Positions 23,313 through 34,765 are shown, counted from the first letter of the stretch. The stretch is 64,000 nt of DNA from Euryodendron excelsum (GCA_033060915.1 CM065397.1:25930001-25994000), one strand, 5' to 3'. Program-made: numbers and translations. The notes: a model not told the origin generated them from the sequence alone.

Positions 23313-24750
23313 TCTTTGTTTGTCGAAGACAGAAAATGATAGAGTAAGAGTCCTATGCTGCCCGTGAGGCGGTTGAAAGGACAAACTTTGAAAATTTTTA
23401 AAAACGGGAGTTTAGAAATGGATATTAGGCCTAAAAGGCCTTTGAAATCAGGTTTTGGCGGGTTAAAGGGAAAGCTACCCGGACTTTGGACCTGGCGCCC
23501 CTAGCAGTGGCGCCTTTGGTGAATTTGGCTTGCCGCCACTACTAGTGGCGCTAGGATTGAGACTAAAACCAGAAAAATTTCTCGTTCGAATACTTGCGGG
23601 ATGTTGAGGAATTTTGGAAAATCGAGAGCCTTAGTGAGGAAACTGACCTGGACATTGAAGGAGCGCTTCTTGGAGACCACGAGGGATTCCCGGAAGTAGA
23701 CCACGTCGCCAGAAAAGTCACTGGAAGAGAAGATTTCTCCAGAAAACCTCCAAAAGTTGAGTTTTTGATTTTATGTCTATTTGGATGTGTAGAATTCCGT
23801 TTAAGTTGTGTGGATAGTGAAAATTTATGTTTCGATATGTTTTGAATACTGTGGTGAAGTTATTTTTGCATTTTGATACTTGTTTAATTGAATTTGAGTG
23901 ATTATGTGAAGGGGTTTCAGCGGGAATTGGGAGTTTGTTTCTACAGGCTTGGGTGTTGAGCTTTTAGGCTAGATTTTTATACCATGTGCCTTAGAAAAAT
24001 GTGTTTAATGACCGTGTGAAGTTTCGTGATTTTTTAAAAACTTTTTGAATTTTGGATTTTTTGAAAAATGAAAAAATACTTAGAAAATTAAGAGAACTAA
24101 GAAAATTTAAGAAATTGATGAAATTTTTAGAGTTTAAAGTTTAGAAAAATTTGGAAATATTTTAGAAAACATTTGAAATTATTTTGAGAAATTTTAGGAC
24201 ATCTTTGAAAACTGTGAACTTATTGAAAAAGAAAACATGTGTTTTGAAAAATTCAAAAATTTGAAAATTATGCTCGGGTGTTGATGTTATGTGATTATGA
24301 CGTTGTGAAGTGTACGATTTGTGTTTTGTGTTGATATAATAGGTGTTGTAGGGACCGTTCTTAAACAAAACTCTGTCGAAATTTTTAAAAATTCAGAGAA
24401 AGGGTTAGAGAAATTTTGGAATAAAATCCTTTTGAAGAAAAAAGATATAAAACCATTGAGGATGGGGCCTTTTTGGCAGAGAAGACCCCGAGAAACTCAG
24501 GGGCCTTAAAACTATTGGAAGAAAAATTTGGAAAAAGGACATGTTTTGAAAACAGATTTTGACTTTGGAAAACTCGAGATTTTGATGAGAATTTTGAAAG
24601 ATTGAAAATTTGAGAATTGAGTTTGACGAAAACTTTATTGAGGAAGAAGTTTTTAGAAAATCTTGATTAGGATAGAAAAAGCTTGGGATGAATTTTGACT
24701 TGAAGATTTTGAAATTTTGACTTAGGACTCATTTGGAATTTTTAGACAAA
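23313..24750. other. element B AT-rich region between polypurine tract and antisense gene
   Basis: Mostly noncoding. At 23483-23556 three or four TGGCGCC/GTGGCGCTAGG motifs recur; the same motif type is in the LTR near 21690. A plus-strand open segment at 23581-23845 (EEFWKIESLSEETDL...) looks less AT-biased than its surroundings and might be an upstream exon of the antisense gene, but it has no ATG at its head and no recognised domain. Confidence 0.4.
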
Positions 24751-24754
24751 ACGT

Positions 24755-24930
24755 ATAGAAAATTTGTTTTGACTCAGAACGGGAAGCTTAAATTCAAAAT
24801 GTGTAGGAAATTCATTTCGACTTAACACGGAAAATTTAAAATCAAAATGTGTAAGAAATTCATTTTGACTTAGAATTGGATTTAAAATCAAAATGCGTAG
24901 GAAATTCATTTTGAATTAGAATTTGAAATT
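24755..24930. repeat. short tandem repeat, period about 45-50
   Basis: Three to four copies of a unit containing AAAATCAAAATGTGTAGGAA and TTCATTTTGACTTAGAA. Located just upstream of the antisense gene. Confidence 0.65.
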
Positions 24931-25050
24931 TTTTTTATGTTATTTTACTATTTTTTGTTTGTTTTGATTATTTATTTATTTATTTTATTATTAATTTTAT
25001 TTGCATATACCGTATATTGACACATTTTATCTTGGCTTGCCTTTTCAGGA

Positions 25051-26733
25051 TGGTAGATGCGATTTTGAGTCGGCTGAGAGCTTGGTATGACAGTTATCCT
25101 TTAGATAAGCCGGATATCTTTCGTCGGTCCTTTGGTCGGGTGGCTTCACTCCTATCAGTGCAGCTTATTCCAGGGTTCATGGAGGCAGCGACTCCCTTTT
25201 GGCAGCCTAGCTTATCTCTTTTTCACTTCGGGGAGTGTGAGCTTACCCCTATTCCTTATGAGTATGGTTTTCTTCTTGGCTTCCAAGATGATTCCGCTGA
25301 CATCGTAAGACCCATCTTTCCTGACGGTTGTATTACAGTGGTCTTATCCCAACTTGGTCTTCGGCGGGCAGTTCTTTCATCCTCTTCTCTACCTTAGTTT
25401 CCTTATATTTCAGAGGAGTTCTTTTTTTCTCGCTTTGAGTTCACGACTGGTATGCGAGCTCACTCAGATGATTGGCATACTTTCCAAGACTGGTTTGTTT
25501 CCCACATAGTTGCTCTAGCCCTGCTTTTTCTGAACTTCTTGGTATTTCCACAGGAGATGACTTAGTTGACTGCCGATTATGTGCATTGCTTGCCCAGATT
25601 CGTAAGGGGCACTGTTATGCTCCCATGGTTGTGGGGGAGACCTTTGTGAGCTTTACTGGATTCCAGCAGACTGTTGACACTCATTTCCAGTGATGTACTA
25701 CGCTCTTCCAGCTTTGGGCGGTTGGGCATTTATTTGTCACTCCTCTATTCCAGCATACATGGTATCCCAAGTTTGACCATATACATTCCCTAGCAAGATC
25801 TAAGAGAGCCATGGTAGATGAGGGGAGGTTTCCACAGACCGTTGTAGCCTGGGCTGACTACTTTCGAAGCATGAGGTCGGGCACGATTAGGTGGTATTCA
25901 GGACTGGTCGATAGGTATTGCTTGAGAGTTTGGCCTTCTGAGAGGGTCTTTGTGCCCTTAGCAGGCTTACGGGGCATTGCCCCTTTCTTCGGGATTCGGG
26001 TTCTGCGACAGTTTGGTAGGAGTCAGGATATCCCTTATTTGGCATCTGCAGCTGAGTTCCCTCTTGTTTTTTAGGCATCGATCTCGAGAGCGCTGGTGGA
26101 AAGAGTCATGGATACATGGAGATCTTTGCTTCCTCACGTAGACGACGACAGCCCATTCTCTGTCGTGCCCCTTGAGATTGAGACTTATCACTATTGGCTT
26201 CAGTGCTACATGCTAAGTCCTAGCAGACTTGGGGATCTTCTCATCGAGACTCCTTTACCTCTCGTAGGGTACACCGACTTCTTGACTGCTATGATTGTTC
26301 AGGGGCGTCGTCACAGGTGGCAGAACCGCTGGTTGATACGGATATTGCATGACTGGTTAAGAGTAAAAGATGTTGAGGTAGCTTCTCTAGAGATGCAGCT
26401 AGTAGCGGCCAGATCGACACATGATCACCCACTTTTGAGTACCACGAGGGGACGTAGGTGACCACGAGGCATTTTAGACAGTTCCACTCCCCTGGAGGAT
26501 GGTGCGACGAATAGTCAGTCTTTGCGAGAGGCTGTGGAGTCCCTTACCCGGGAGAAGGATATGTTTCTGGCCAGATGTGCAGACTACAAGTAGGGCCAGC
26601 TTGGAACATCTACAGCTGGTATTTCTTCGAGTGCTCTTCTTGCGGTTGGCGAGCCAATTGATCCTTGCCTAGTTGATTCCTCCTCCGATGATGATGGGGA
26701 GCGATATATTTGCCCCCGCTCCCAGATTTATTG
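25051..26733 (+). pseudogene. antisense gene in element B: plant-mobile-domain/DUF7745-like protein, broken
   Basis: The likely start is ATG 25051 (MVDAILSRLRAW), directly after CTTGCCTTTTCAGG, which looks like an intron acceptor. The first block runs to a TAG at 25395-25397 and contains ATPFWQPSLSLFHFGECEL and LTPIPYEYGFLLGF. Further blocks are 25405-25565 (HIVALALLFLNFLVFPQEM), 25580-26074 (YAPMVVGETFV, TIRWYSG, ending FGIRVLRQFGRSQDIPYL) and 26096-26733 (YHYWLQCYMLS, a helical REAVESLTREKDMFL, an acidic tail). The order and phrases fit plant PMD/DUF7745-type proteins, which occur in host genes such as the MAIN/MAIL family and in transposons. Several stops and at least one frameshift break it. 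It runs opposite to pol, between integrase and 3' LTR. Its function is unknown; a passenger or regulatory gene of the element is an inference. Confidence 0.65.
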
Positions 26734-26739
26734 ATTCTT

Positions 26740-27960
26740 ACATTTATAGAAAAACATACTTCGTTTAGTATTGTATACCTTTTTGTCTTATGAACTTATG
26801 GCCTTCCATACTTTTGATATGATTTTCCTACATGGTTAGTATAATAACAAACTTGAGAAAAGTTGAATGAAAGCTGCAGCTCAATGGAAAATAACTCCCT
26901 TTGGTTTGATACTCTGACTAACTGATTGTCCCGCGAAAGAAACCCCTGCTACCTTTAGCCTTAACTGGGCTGATCCGGAGAATGCCTTTCGAGACACCTT
27001 CTGACCTTCACATTGTTGCTTTCATACGTATAACTTCCGGGAATGCTACACCTTGGGTTATTTCTTATATCTAAGCCCCTTCCCCTTTTTTCCTTTCTTT
27101 TTTTTTTTCTGCTATTTTTACTGCTAGCGCCTGTGAGGGTTTTCACCAATCCCAGCTCTGTTATTTTTGCACCAAGGCGCCTTTGCAGGTTTTCACCAAG
27201 ATCGATAGTTTTGTATCTTGCCACATCCCTACTCTTTTACCTACGGCGCCCTTTCGGGTTTTCACCGCATCCTCGGGAATGTGCTTATTTTCTCTCTTCT
27301 TTCTCTCTCTTTCCTTAGCTTGGTCTCTGGTTTCTGTTGAGAAACTTCTAAATACTACTTACATCATCTCCAGCTTTCCTTGCCAATAGCATATTTCAGT
27401 AAGCTCATTTGGACTAAGCAATTTAACTTTGATTTGAGAGGACTTTTAGGGTTTGTGGTGTGGGTTTCTACTTTTGAAAGGAAAGGAAAAGGCTCAAACC
27501 TACTATTCTATTAGCGATCACTATCAATGATTTTTGATCTAATAGCATTTTTTCACATAATCTTATCTTTCTTCGGATATCTCATCACCCTCCTTTTTTT
27601 TGTTTTTTTTATTTTTGATGAAATAACAATGTTAACAACAACACTTGTGCGACATTAGAATAATACTTCAAGGATTCCCCCACCTTTTTTTTTTAATGCA
27701 TATCTCCAGTGCTTCTAACTTGACCTAGTGTGATCACTTTGTTAGGAAATGTTCTTGAAGGAAAGTAATGGGCTCTAAGGGTTTGACAAAAGTTATTTTT
27801 TTTAACTGTATAGGAAATGAAACGAGGGCCTCTTGTCATTTTAAAATTAAATTGCTTAGTCCATAGAGTTTTACCATTGAAATCATACCCAATTGATTGG
27901 CTAAGATTAAGGAAAGTAAACTTTATTGTTTCCGCACAAAAACTAAAGGTCTAGCTTTTG
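26740..27960. other. element B spacer between antisense gene and integrase
   Basis: T-rich and pyrimidine-rich noncoding sequence. Parts are shared with element A (12300-13300). Frames here (e.g. 27043-27318) are pyrimidine-tract by-products. It would contain the 3' ends of both the pol and antisense transcripts. Confidence 0.5.
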
Positions 27961-27963
27961 GAA

Positions 27964-28910
27964 TCACATGTAATAGTGTTTGATAGCATCTGAATTTAAC
28001 GGACTAAGGAATTCTTGACCATCCATTTCCTCAAAAATGAGAGCTCTTCCAAAAAGGAAATTTTTTTTTTTTTTTTTTATCATGAACGGCCCTTCATAGT
28101 TTGGAGCAAATTTCCCCTGCGCTGCTTCTTGATGGGGGAATACCTTTTTGAGAACCAAATCTCTCGGTTGGAACGATCGAGGTTGCACCTTCTTATCAAA
28201 TGCCCTGGCCATTCGTCTTCTGTAGCGCTGAGCATGATAGACTGCAAAAGGGAGTGCTTCCGGTGGAGACCCTCATGGTAGTTCAGTAGGCCATCAATGC
28301 AAAAGGAAGTTTCCCATGCCAGTCTTTTTAGTTGTCAATCATCTTTCGGAATATTCTCTTAATGTTCTTGTTGGCTGCTTCCACTACTCTGTTCATCTGA
28401 GTCCGGTAGGTGACCGAATTTCAGTGCGTAATGTGGAACTTTTGGCATAGTTTTGACACCAACTCATTATTTAGATTGGAGGCATTGTCAGTGATGAGTG
28501 ACTCGGGAATCCCATACCGACAAATGATGTGATTTTTTATGAACCTCTCTACGACCTTCTTGGTAACGTGAACATAGGAGACTGCTTCTACCCACTTAGT
28601 GAAATAATCAATGGCAACTAGGATAAAGCGGTGGCCATTGGAGGCCTTGGGAGTGATAGGGCCAATTATATCTATCCCCCACATAGAAAAAGGCCAAGAG
28701 GCTGACATGGAATAGAGCTTTGTGGGCGATGCTTTGATCTTATCCCCATATATCTGGCACTTGTAACACCAAAGAATGTACCTAATACAATCTGACTCCA
28801 TTGTTGACCAGTAATACCCTATCCATAGAATCTTCTTAACAAGTGTGTGGCTATTCATGTGGGGACCGCAAACTCCTTCGTGAACTTCCTCCATAATAAC
28901 CTTGGCTTCG
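27964..28910 (-). pseudogene. int: element B integrase
   Basis: The block 28894-28421 starts within the zinc-binding domain (HEGVCGPHMNSH, later CYKC, an HHCC pattern). It then shows the catalytic core: first Asp in GIDIIGPITPKASNG, TKWVEAVS, second Asp in YGIPESLITDNASN. A stop follows FHITH. Beyond it, in broken frames, EAANKNIKRIFRKM carries the third acidic residue. The last frame (28212-27964) gives the C-terminal domain (SFQPRDLVLKK, FAPNYEGPFMI). Integrase inserts element DNA into the host genome and leaves the 5-bp duplications seen here. The DDE residues are visible, but stops and frameshifts after the second Asp make the copy nonfunctional. Confidence 0.88.
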
Positions 28911-29144
28911 ATGGCATTGACGTATCTTAGAGGTCCAAACTATGATCTCCTGAAAAGCTCATTTCCAGCCATAAAGTGATGTCATGCCAAACGGCAAATG
29001 GTCTTCTTATCTCGTTGTGATGTTGCATCGGGGAATGTCTTGGTTTGGATGTACCTCTGGATGTCATAGAACCATGGTTATTCGTCGGGCTCAACGGTTG
29101 TGTAAAGGCAATAGGAAGGGATATCCCTGGTAAAAATTTACAGA
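28911..29144 (-). pseudogene. element B spacer between second RNase H and integrase
   Basis: Broken reading with YDIQRYIQTKTFPD and KTICRLA followed by MAGNELFRRS. This is the linker that precedes the integrase zinc finger in Tat-type pol proteins. At least four stops. Confidence 0.6.
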
Positions 29145-29567
29145 GGGGGTATCTCGGTGCCCCTGTCGACCTTGATTGCTGTAGCTAACGTAGCTAAGGC
29201 ATCGGCAAAACTATTCTCTGCTCGGGGTATATGATGAAAATTCACGCTTCTGAATAGCTGACACAAATCTTTGACTTGTTAATGATATGGGGAAAGGTTG
29301 GCATCTCGAGTTTGGTATACGTCCTTGGATTGCTGAATAACCAGATCTGAATCACCGAAAACAACCAATTCGTCAATCTTCATCTCTAATGCCAGCCTTA
29401 ATCCTAAGATGCAAGCCTAATTTTCGGCGATATTGTTGGTGCATAGTTCAAGTTGTAGCTTAACCACAATAGGATAGTGACTGCCTGTTCTTGATATATA
29501 CTACTACTGCCCCGATGCCAGCTCCTCTTTTGTTAGCAGCCCCATCAAAATACATCTTCCACCCAAT
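29145..29567 (-). pseudogene. element B second (archaeal-type) RNase H
   Basis: Begins at WKMYFDGAANKRGAG, where the Asp of YFDGA is the first catalytic residue, and continues ACILGLRLALEM (Glu-containing helix), VVFGDSDLVIQQ (second Asp) and ENSFADALATLA (last Asp). A second RNase H after the normal one is a hallmark of the Tat branch. Stops lie after LSYCG, in NNIAEN*A, and at the end. The enzyme would help remove the RNA strand during reverse transcription. Confidence 0.8.
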
Positions 29568-30205
29568 TCCCGCTTGCTCTTCAAATGCATCATCAGCGCA
29601 TAGTATATCTTCATCAGGAAATTGGGGTTCCATGGATTGGTAATCATCAATAAGGTTCTCAGCCAGATAATCAGATATCACTTGCCCCTTGACTATTTTA
29701 CGGGTAGTGAATACAATGTTGAACTCTGACAGGATCATGTGCCATCGGGCAATTCTGCTAGACAGGGTGGGTTTCTCGAATATGTATTTGAGGGGATCCA
29801 TTTGAGAGATGAGGAAAGTGGTATGATAGAGTATGTAATACCAAAGCCTATGAGCTGCCCAAGCTAATGCGCAATAGGTTTTCTCGAGATCCAAATACTT
29901 TGTTTCATATGGTAGGAACTTTTTATTGAGGTAGTAAATGGCTTGCTCTTTTCTTCCCATTTCATCATGTTGTCCCAAAACACATTCCATGGAAGTATCT
30001 AACACTGACATGTACATCAACAAAGGGCGCCCCGAGGTAGGTGCCACTAGGACAGGAGGATTCCGTAGATATTCTTTGATTTTCTCAAAAACTATTTGAC
30101 AGTTATCATCCCACTCTTTTGGAACGTCTTTCTTAAGGAGTTTGAAAATAGATTCACATAGATGGGTCATTTGAGTGATGAATCTACTGATAAAGTTTAG
30201 CTTTC
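29568..30205 (-). pseudogene. element B RT connection and first RNase H
   Basis: The frame open from 30170 reads MTHLCESIFKLLKK, then PPVLVAPTSGRPLLMYMS, EQAIYYLNKKF, YETKYLDLEKTYCALAWAA and WHMILSEFNIVF, the standard Tat-type RT-RNase H region. The usual first Asp of RNase H (LYLSVSD-like) is seen as MYMSVLDTSM. A one-base loss just before (SF*GKLN) shifts it out of frame with RT. Confidence 0.85.
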
Positions 30206-31264
30206 CTAGAAGGACTGGACCTCCTTTTCCCCTCTTGGTCTAGGCATTTCGACGATGGACTTAACTTTGGCAAGGTCAACCTCTATCCCCTTTTCATTGA
30301 CTATAAACCCCAGTAACTTCCCTGAAGATGCTCCAAAGGTGCACTTGGCAAGATTTAGCTTAAGTTGATACTTACGGAGCTGGTCAAACACCTTCCGTAG
30401 GTTGAATAGGTGGTTTTTCCGCTGTTTGGACTTGACAATCATGTCATCCACGTAAATTTCTACCTCCTAATGCATCATATCATGAAATAAGATTACCATG
30501 GCTTTTTGGTAGGCTGCCCCTGCATTGCAAAGTCCAAATGGCATAACTTTATAACAATACACTCCCCAGGGGGTGATGAAAGTAGTCTTCTCTCGATCCT
30601 CTTCAGCTAGCTTGATTTGATTATATCTTGAAAAATCGTCCATGAAGGAAAACATTTCATGACCGGCCGTGTTATCAACAAGCAAGTCTATGTGTGGAAG
30701 GGGAAAGTCATCCTTTGGACTGGCCTTGTTGAGGTCTAAAAAATCAATACACATCCGCACCTTGCCGTCTTTCTTGGGTATAGGGACAATATTAGCTAGC
30801 CATTGGGGATACTCTACTTCTTGCAAGAATCCTGCTTGGAATTGTTTAATCACTTCTTCCTTGTTTTTCAGACTCCATTTGGGCTTTAATCTTCTCAACT
30901 TCTGCTTAAAGGGTTTCATCTGCAGGTCTAGGGGGAATCTACATTCAACGATGGATTCATCCAGCCTAGGCATATCTTGATAGGACCAAGCAAAAACATC
31001 TAGGCACGCACGCAATAGTTCCAATAACTCTCTACGCTGCCACTAATCCAGGCCTGTGCCGATTCTGAGTTCTTTTGGATCCACTTTATTCCCCAAATTA
31101 ACTATTTCTGTTTCCTCAATGTTTGGGGTGTTGCGGTTCTCGTGTCTTTCTATTTGTTCCTGAATTTCCTTTGGTACCTCTTCCGAATAATTTACATCTT
31201 CTGCGATTCCCAGTTGTTGGTAATCAAAGTCGGTGTTAAAGTCATTATTTGTCAGGATTGACAT
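30206..31264 (-). pseudogene. element B reverse transcriptase
   Basis: Upstream linker NLGNKVDPKELRIGTGL (31264-31043), one stop, then the RT body 31024-30467: FAWSYQDMPRLDESIV, the FLQEVEYPQWLANIVPIPKK block, GKVRMCIDFLDLNKA, DDFPLPHID and SFMDDFSRYNQIK (first catalytic Asp region), then TTFITPWGVYCYKVMPFGL. A TAG interrupts DMMH*EVEIYVDD, and the next block (30451-30206) carries the catalytic YVDD, then LAKCTFGASSGKLLGFIV. All the canonical RT motifs are readable. One nonsense codon lies inside the domain and one frameshift after it. It would copy element RNA to DNA from the tRNA primer. Confidence 0.92.
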
Positions 31265-31648
31265 TCTCTAGATTAGTTGAGCAAGGCATCAGATGCAAGG
31301 GTCCCTGGCATGGAAAATAGTGTGCAATGAATCAAACAAAAAGAAATATTTTTCCGTTAACAATAACTTGATTTAAAAAGTTAAGACAAGTAAATTAAAA
31401 GGATAAAGTTTGTTTTTGGCAAATCAGCTATTCCAGGATTTTGCTCTAGCGTACCCTGTACCAAAACTTGCGAGCACGGATGATATCCTTGTTGGCCCAA
31501 TTATACAAGTTCTCGCTTGGCAGCATCGCTTGAATGAACCCATCTTGAGTTATTCCAATGTCGGTTGCCATGACGGGTGCTTCTTCTTGAACTTTCCACT
31601 TCTTCAGACTCTTAGTGTTAATGTAGACATTCCCTTCCCCATATCTAA
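31265..31648 (-). pseudogene. element B pol linker, heavily broken
   Basis: The region between the G-patch-like block and RT, where Tat-type pol proteins have a low-conservation linker. Only fragments of a frame remain here, with many stops. Nothing else is recognised. Confidence 0.45.
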
Positions 31649-31984
31649 CTACCTGAATTGCTCCAAGAGCTCCATAGTAGCTTTCTTATCAGCCTTTTTC
31701 TTCTGCGCTACTTCTCTTTTCTCCTTTCTTGTAGGTTCATATCCCAATCCAAAGGTGGGTTCGGCTGATGATATTTCTATGACCTCAGGCCTTCCTTGTA
31801 AATATTTCCCCAAGCCTTTCCTCAGATGAAAACCATTTGTTTCGAAGTACCGTACTATCATCTGAAAATTTTGGGAGTATTTCGGTTTCACTTGATCTTC
31901 CTTCTGCACTACAGTGATGTATTCGAATGATTGAATGCAGGAGGACAATTCAGCGTCAGATGCAACGATATCAACTTTGTACAT
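31649..31984 (-). pseudogene. element B G-patch-like linker
   Basis: Reads FQMIVRYFETNGFHLRKGLG, then KYLQGRPEVIEI and FGLGYEPTRKE, followed by a Lys/Glu-rich stretch. The Gly pattern matches the G-patch-like segment between protease and RT in Tat/Ogre pol proteins. G-patches usually contact RNA or helicases; its role here is unknown. No internal stop in this block. Confidence 0.7.
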
Positions 31985-32049
31985 GGTGAATTTTTTTTCA
32001 GCGAAAATAGAAATCAGCTTGGAGCCTACGATGAACTTGACTTTCTAAT

Positions 32050-32738
32050 GAAGGCTAGAAGGAACTGCACCCACCGACTGAATCTAAGGTCATCCTAACA
32101 GTAAATTGTAGACAACCGGAATATGCAAGACTTGGAACCTGATTGTAAAGGTTACTGGCCCTATCTCAATGGGCATTTCAATTTCCCCCTTAGTTACCCT
32201 CCGAGAACCATCAAAGGCACGAATGACCATACTGCTGTTATTCAAATAAGTTTTGGTCTATTCTAAGCCTTTCTAGGGTAGAATATGGGCACACATTCAA
32301 AGCCGACCCATTATCTATCAATACTTTGGCTACCATTTTTTCTCTTGTTCTCACAGCGATATGCAGAGCACGGGTATGGCCTGTTCCGTCACCAGGAATC
32401 TCATCGTCGGAGAAGGTAATGATGTTTAGGGCCATGATGAGGCTCACCATTTTATGTAGGTTATCTGGCGTGAAACTCTTAGGCACATGAGCATCCTTGA
32501 GGATCTTCAGCGAAACATCCCGGTATACTTCAAAAGTGAGCAACAAGCCTAACATTGAAATATGGGTTGGGGCTTTTCCAAGTTGTTCCATGATGTTGTA
32601 GTCGACCTTTCCTAGAGCTTTGGTGAATTCTGACATCTCTTGATCTGTTGGTTGGTTGGAGCTTTCTCCCTCTTTATCCTTCCCCTTCCTTTTTCTTTTC
32701 ACTTTAGCAGAGGTGTAGAGTCGCCCTGACCGAGTCAT
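32050..32738 (-). pseudogene. element B aspartic protease region
   Basis: The block 32738-32238 opens MTRSGRLYTSAKVKRKRKGK and includes VLIDNGSALNVCPYSTLERL. In Tat elements the protease active site has the form D-N/S-G-S-x-N, so DNGSALN is the catalytic Asp region. After a stop at 32240, the second half is readable in another frame: MVIRAFDGSRR, EMPIEIGPVTFTIRFQV, VYNLLLG and GAVPSSLH, the usual protease C-terminus. The enzyme would cut the element polyprotein. Confidence 0.8.
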
Positions 32739-32789
32739 CCCTCCTATTTTTGTTACGGGCTCTCTGGTGCCTTTATTAGGTGGGTAATT

Positions 32790-33270
32790 CTATAGGACAC
32801 TATAAAGACTAGGTATTGGCGATTGGGTTATAATGGGAAGAGTTACCCTTGGGTTTATGGGCAAAGGGATTACCATAGGTGAAGGAGTAGGGAGGATGGG
32901 CAAAGTGGCGAGCACAATTGGTTTCTTTGGTAGGACTAAAGGTAATATAGGTCGTACAGCTCCTTGGGGGCTAGCTTGAGGTTCATGCCTAGCCACAACG
33001 ACCATAGGTTCGGGTTCAAACAATGGAGTAAGGATAAGGCGGTAATGAGGGGGGCTAGGTGAGGTTTCTATGGTTAGGTTCATGTCAAGTTGATGAGATT
33101 GCATGGTTAGGAAAGAATGGTCTTGTTATTTGGGTTCCTCTAGGACATAAGTTGTTCCTTTTGGAATTACGATAGCTGGGTTACGTAGGGTGCCTCTGCT
33201 AACATTCCTGCTTTCCAACGGTATGCTCTCTTGAAACTTGTGAACCATGGCCTTCACTATTACGGAAGAT
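32790..33270 (-). pseudogene. element B gag-end/pre-protease remnant
   Basis: A short frame opens near 33268 (MNTSPTSSVIVKAM) and stops after TYVLEEPK. The next frame (33104-32790) is Pro-rich (e.g. PILPTPSPMVIPLPINPRV) and ends one stop before the protease block. No capsid core and no Cys/His box are present, although both are expected before protease and a Cys/His box does survive in element A. A gag deletion is inferred. Confidence 0.45.
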
Positions 33271-33289
33271 GTTGGACTAGTATTCATTT

Positions 33290-34745
33290 CCCTTGCCTAT
33301 AAAAATAAGGATAATAGTTGCAAGTTAAGGTTTGTTTCTTGGAGAGTTCTATGCAATGCATGCCCTAGGGTGCCTTTCTTTAGGAGGAAAACTAAACATG
33401 GTGAATTGGCTCACTTTTGGAGATAGGGGATTTGCCCCTATACACCGATACCTTACTGTCAAGTGGGGAACTTCATTCATTCATATATTCATCCATCCAT
33501 TCGTTCGAAGAAAATGAAAAAATACATTTAACTTTAGGTTTAAGATACAAAAGAATTGAAATATATTTTAATAAGGGGAGGGGAAACATTTTCCTTTGGG
33601 GTTCCACCTATCTAGTTTTACATAAGAAGTCCTAAACTGCTCTTGAGTCTTCGGATTCGCCTGCTTTGGATTCAATGTCAAGGAGGTCGCTGAGAGACCT
33701 TGTTGATTGATTGTCCCTTGTCTTCTTGGCAACCCTATCTCCGTAAGCATAGAGGGATTAGGGCCCCTCTTCTGGAATGAATTGATATGCATGCCATGAG
33801 TCCTTAGGGTTACATGGGAGTCCTTAGGATTTGGGTAGGTTTAATGCAAAGGAGAGGGACCTTGGTCTCACTCTCAATGGGTTAATCATTTGCATGAGAA
33901 TGCAGTGACTTGAGTTACTCTAGAACTCTTGTCTTGAAATGAATTATGGAATGCATGAAAATGGATGCATAGAGTATAAGGAGAGAGAATACAACTGAAG
34001 TAAACATGCATGCATGAGCAGTTAGACAGTAATTATAACAGTAAGAATACATCCATTATAACAACAGGAATAAACTAGTATAGAGGAAAAATAAAAGGAG
34101 TTGCCCTTTCCTCCATGGTTTTGGAAAACAGTGCATGTGTCTTAAATTCGGTAGAGGTTCGACTATGCAAGGTGTCTATATGAGCATGAGGTTGAGGGTT
34201 AACTAAAGCGTCCTAAAAAGTTTTGGTCCTTGGATCTTCAAACCTAGGCCCACTCCCCGAGGTGGTGCCATGATCGGTTAGTGATCCGAGTGGGGGAACC
34301 ATCAAGAGGCATTAAGCGAAGAAACTGATACAACATCTTGCCCACAACCAATATACCGTTCCCCTTTTCTAACTAGAAGGATCATATCAGGGTAAAAAAT
34401 ACAAGTATGCAGAATACAAGTGTACATGTAGTGTGTGTGTGATTTTTGAAAGTGGAGAAAAGAACCTAACAACTCCCATTCATCCTGCTCATCACATTTA
34501 TACATAATAGTTAATAAAATAATATTGTAAACAAAAGTACACCTACAAAATAAAGATGCAAGAGTTAGTATGTGGATGACAAGCTTAATACAAGATAATA
34601 TGAATAGAGTTAAATGCATGTTTTTGAAAATAGCTTTGAAAATTTGATTTTGAAAACTGAAAGTGGATAAAATTGGATAAGTTAATTGAAGACTCTACGT
34701 GGGTGAAGGTTGAAGAGACATGACTACGGCCTAACCCTCTAAGTG
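33290..34745 (-). other. element B 5' leader
   Basis: Long noncoding leader between primer site and the remnant coding region, homologous to 14850-16396 of element A. Short frames are not conserved between the two copies. Confidence 0.6.
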
Positions 34746-34763
34746 TCCCCAACGGAGTCGTCA
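34746..34763 (-). other. element B primer-binding site (tRNA-Arg type)
   Basis: Minus strand TGACGACTCCGTTGGGGA, two bases inside the LTR end. It has three differences from the element A site TGGCGACTCTGCTGGGGA. Confidence 0.75.
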
Positions 34764-34765
34764 GC

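Noticed and set aside
27043..27318. Phe/Leu/Ser-rich 91-codon frame that looks like a membrane protein
   Set aside because: Pyrimidine-tract composition in the noncoding spacer of element B; hydrophobicity follows from T/C runs.
31410..31829. 139-codon plus-strand frame opposite the pol linker
   Set aside because: It lies antisense to the readable pol/G-patch region (31984-31649), and its composition mirrors that frame. A shadow.
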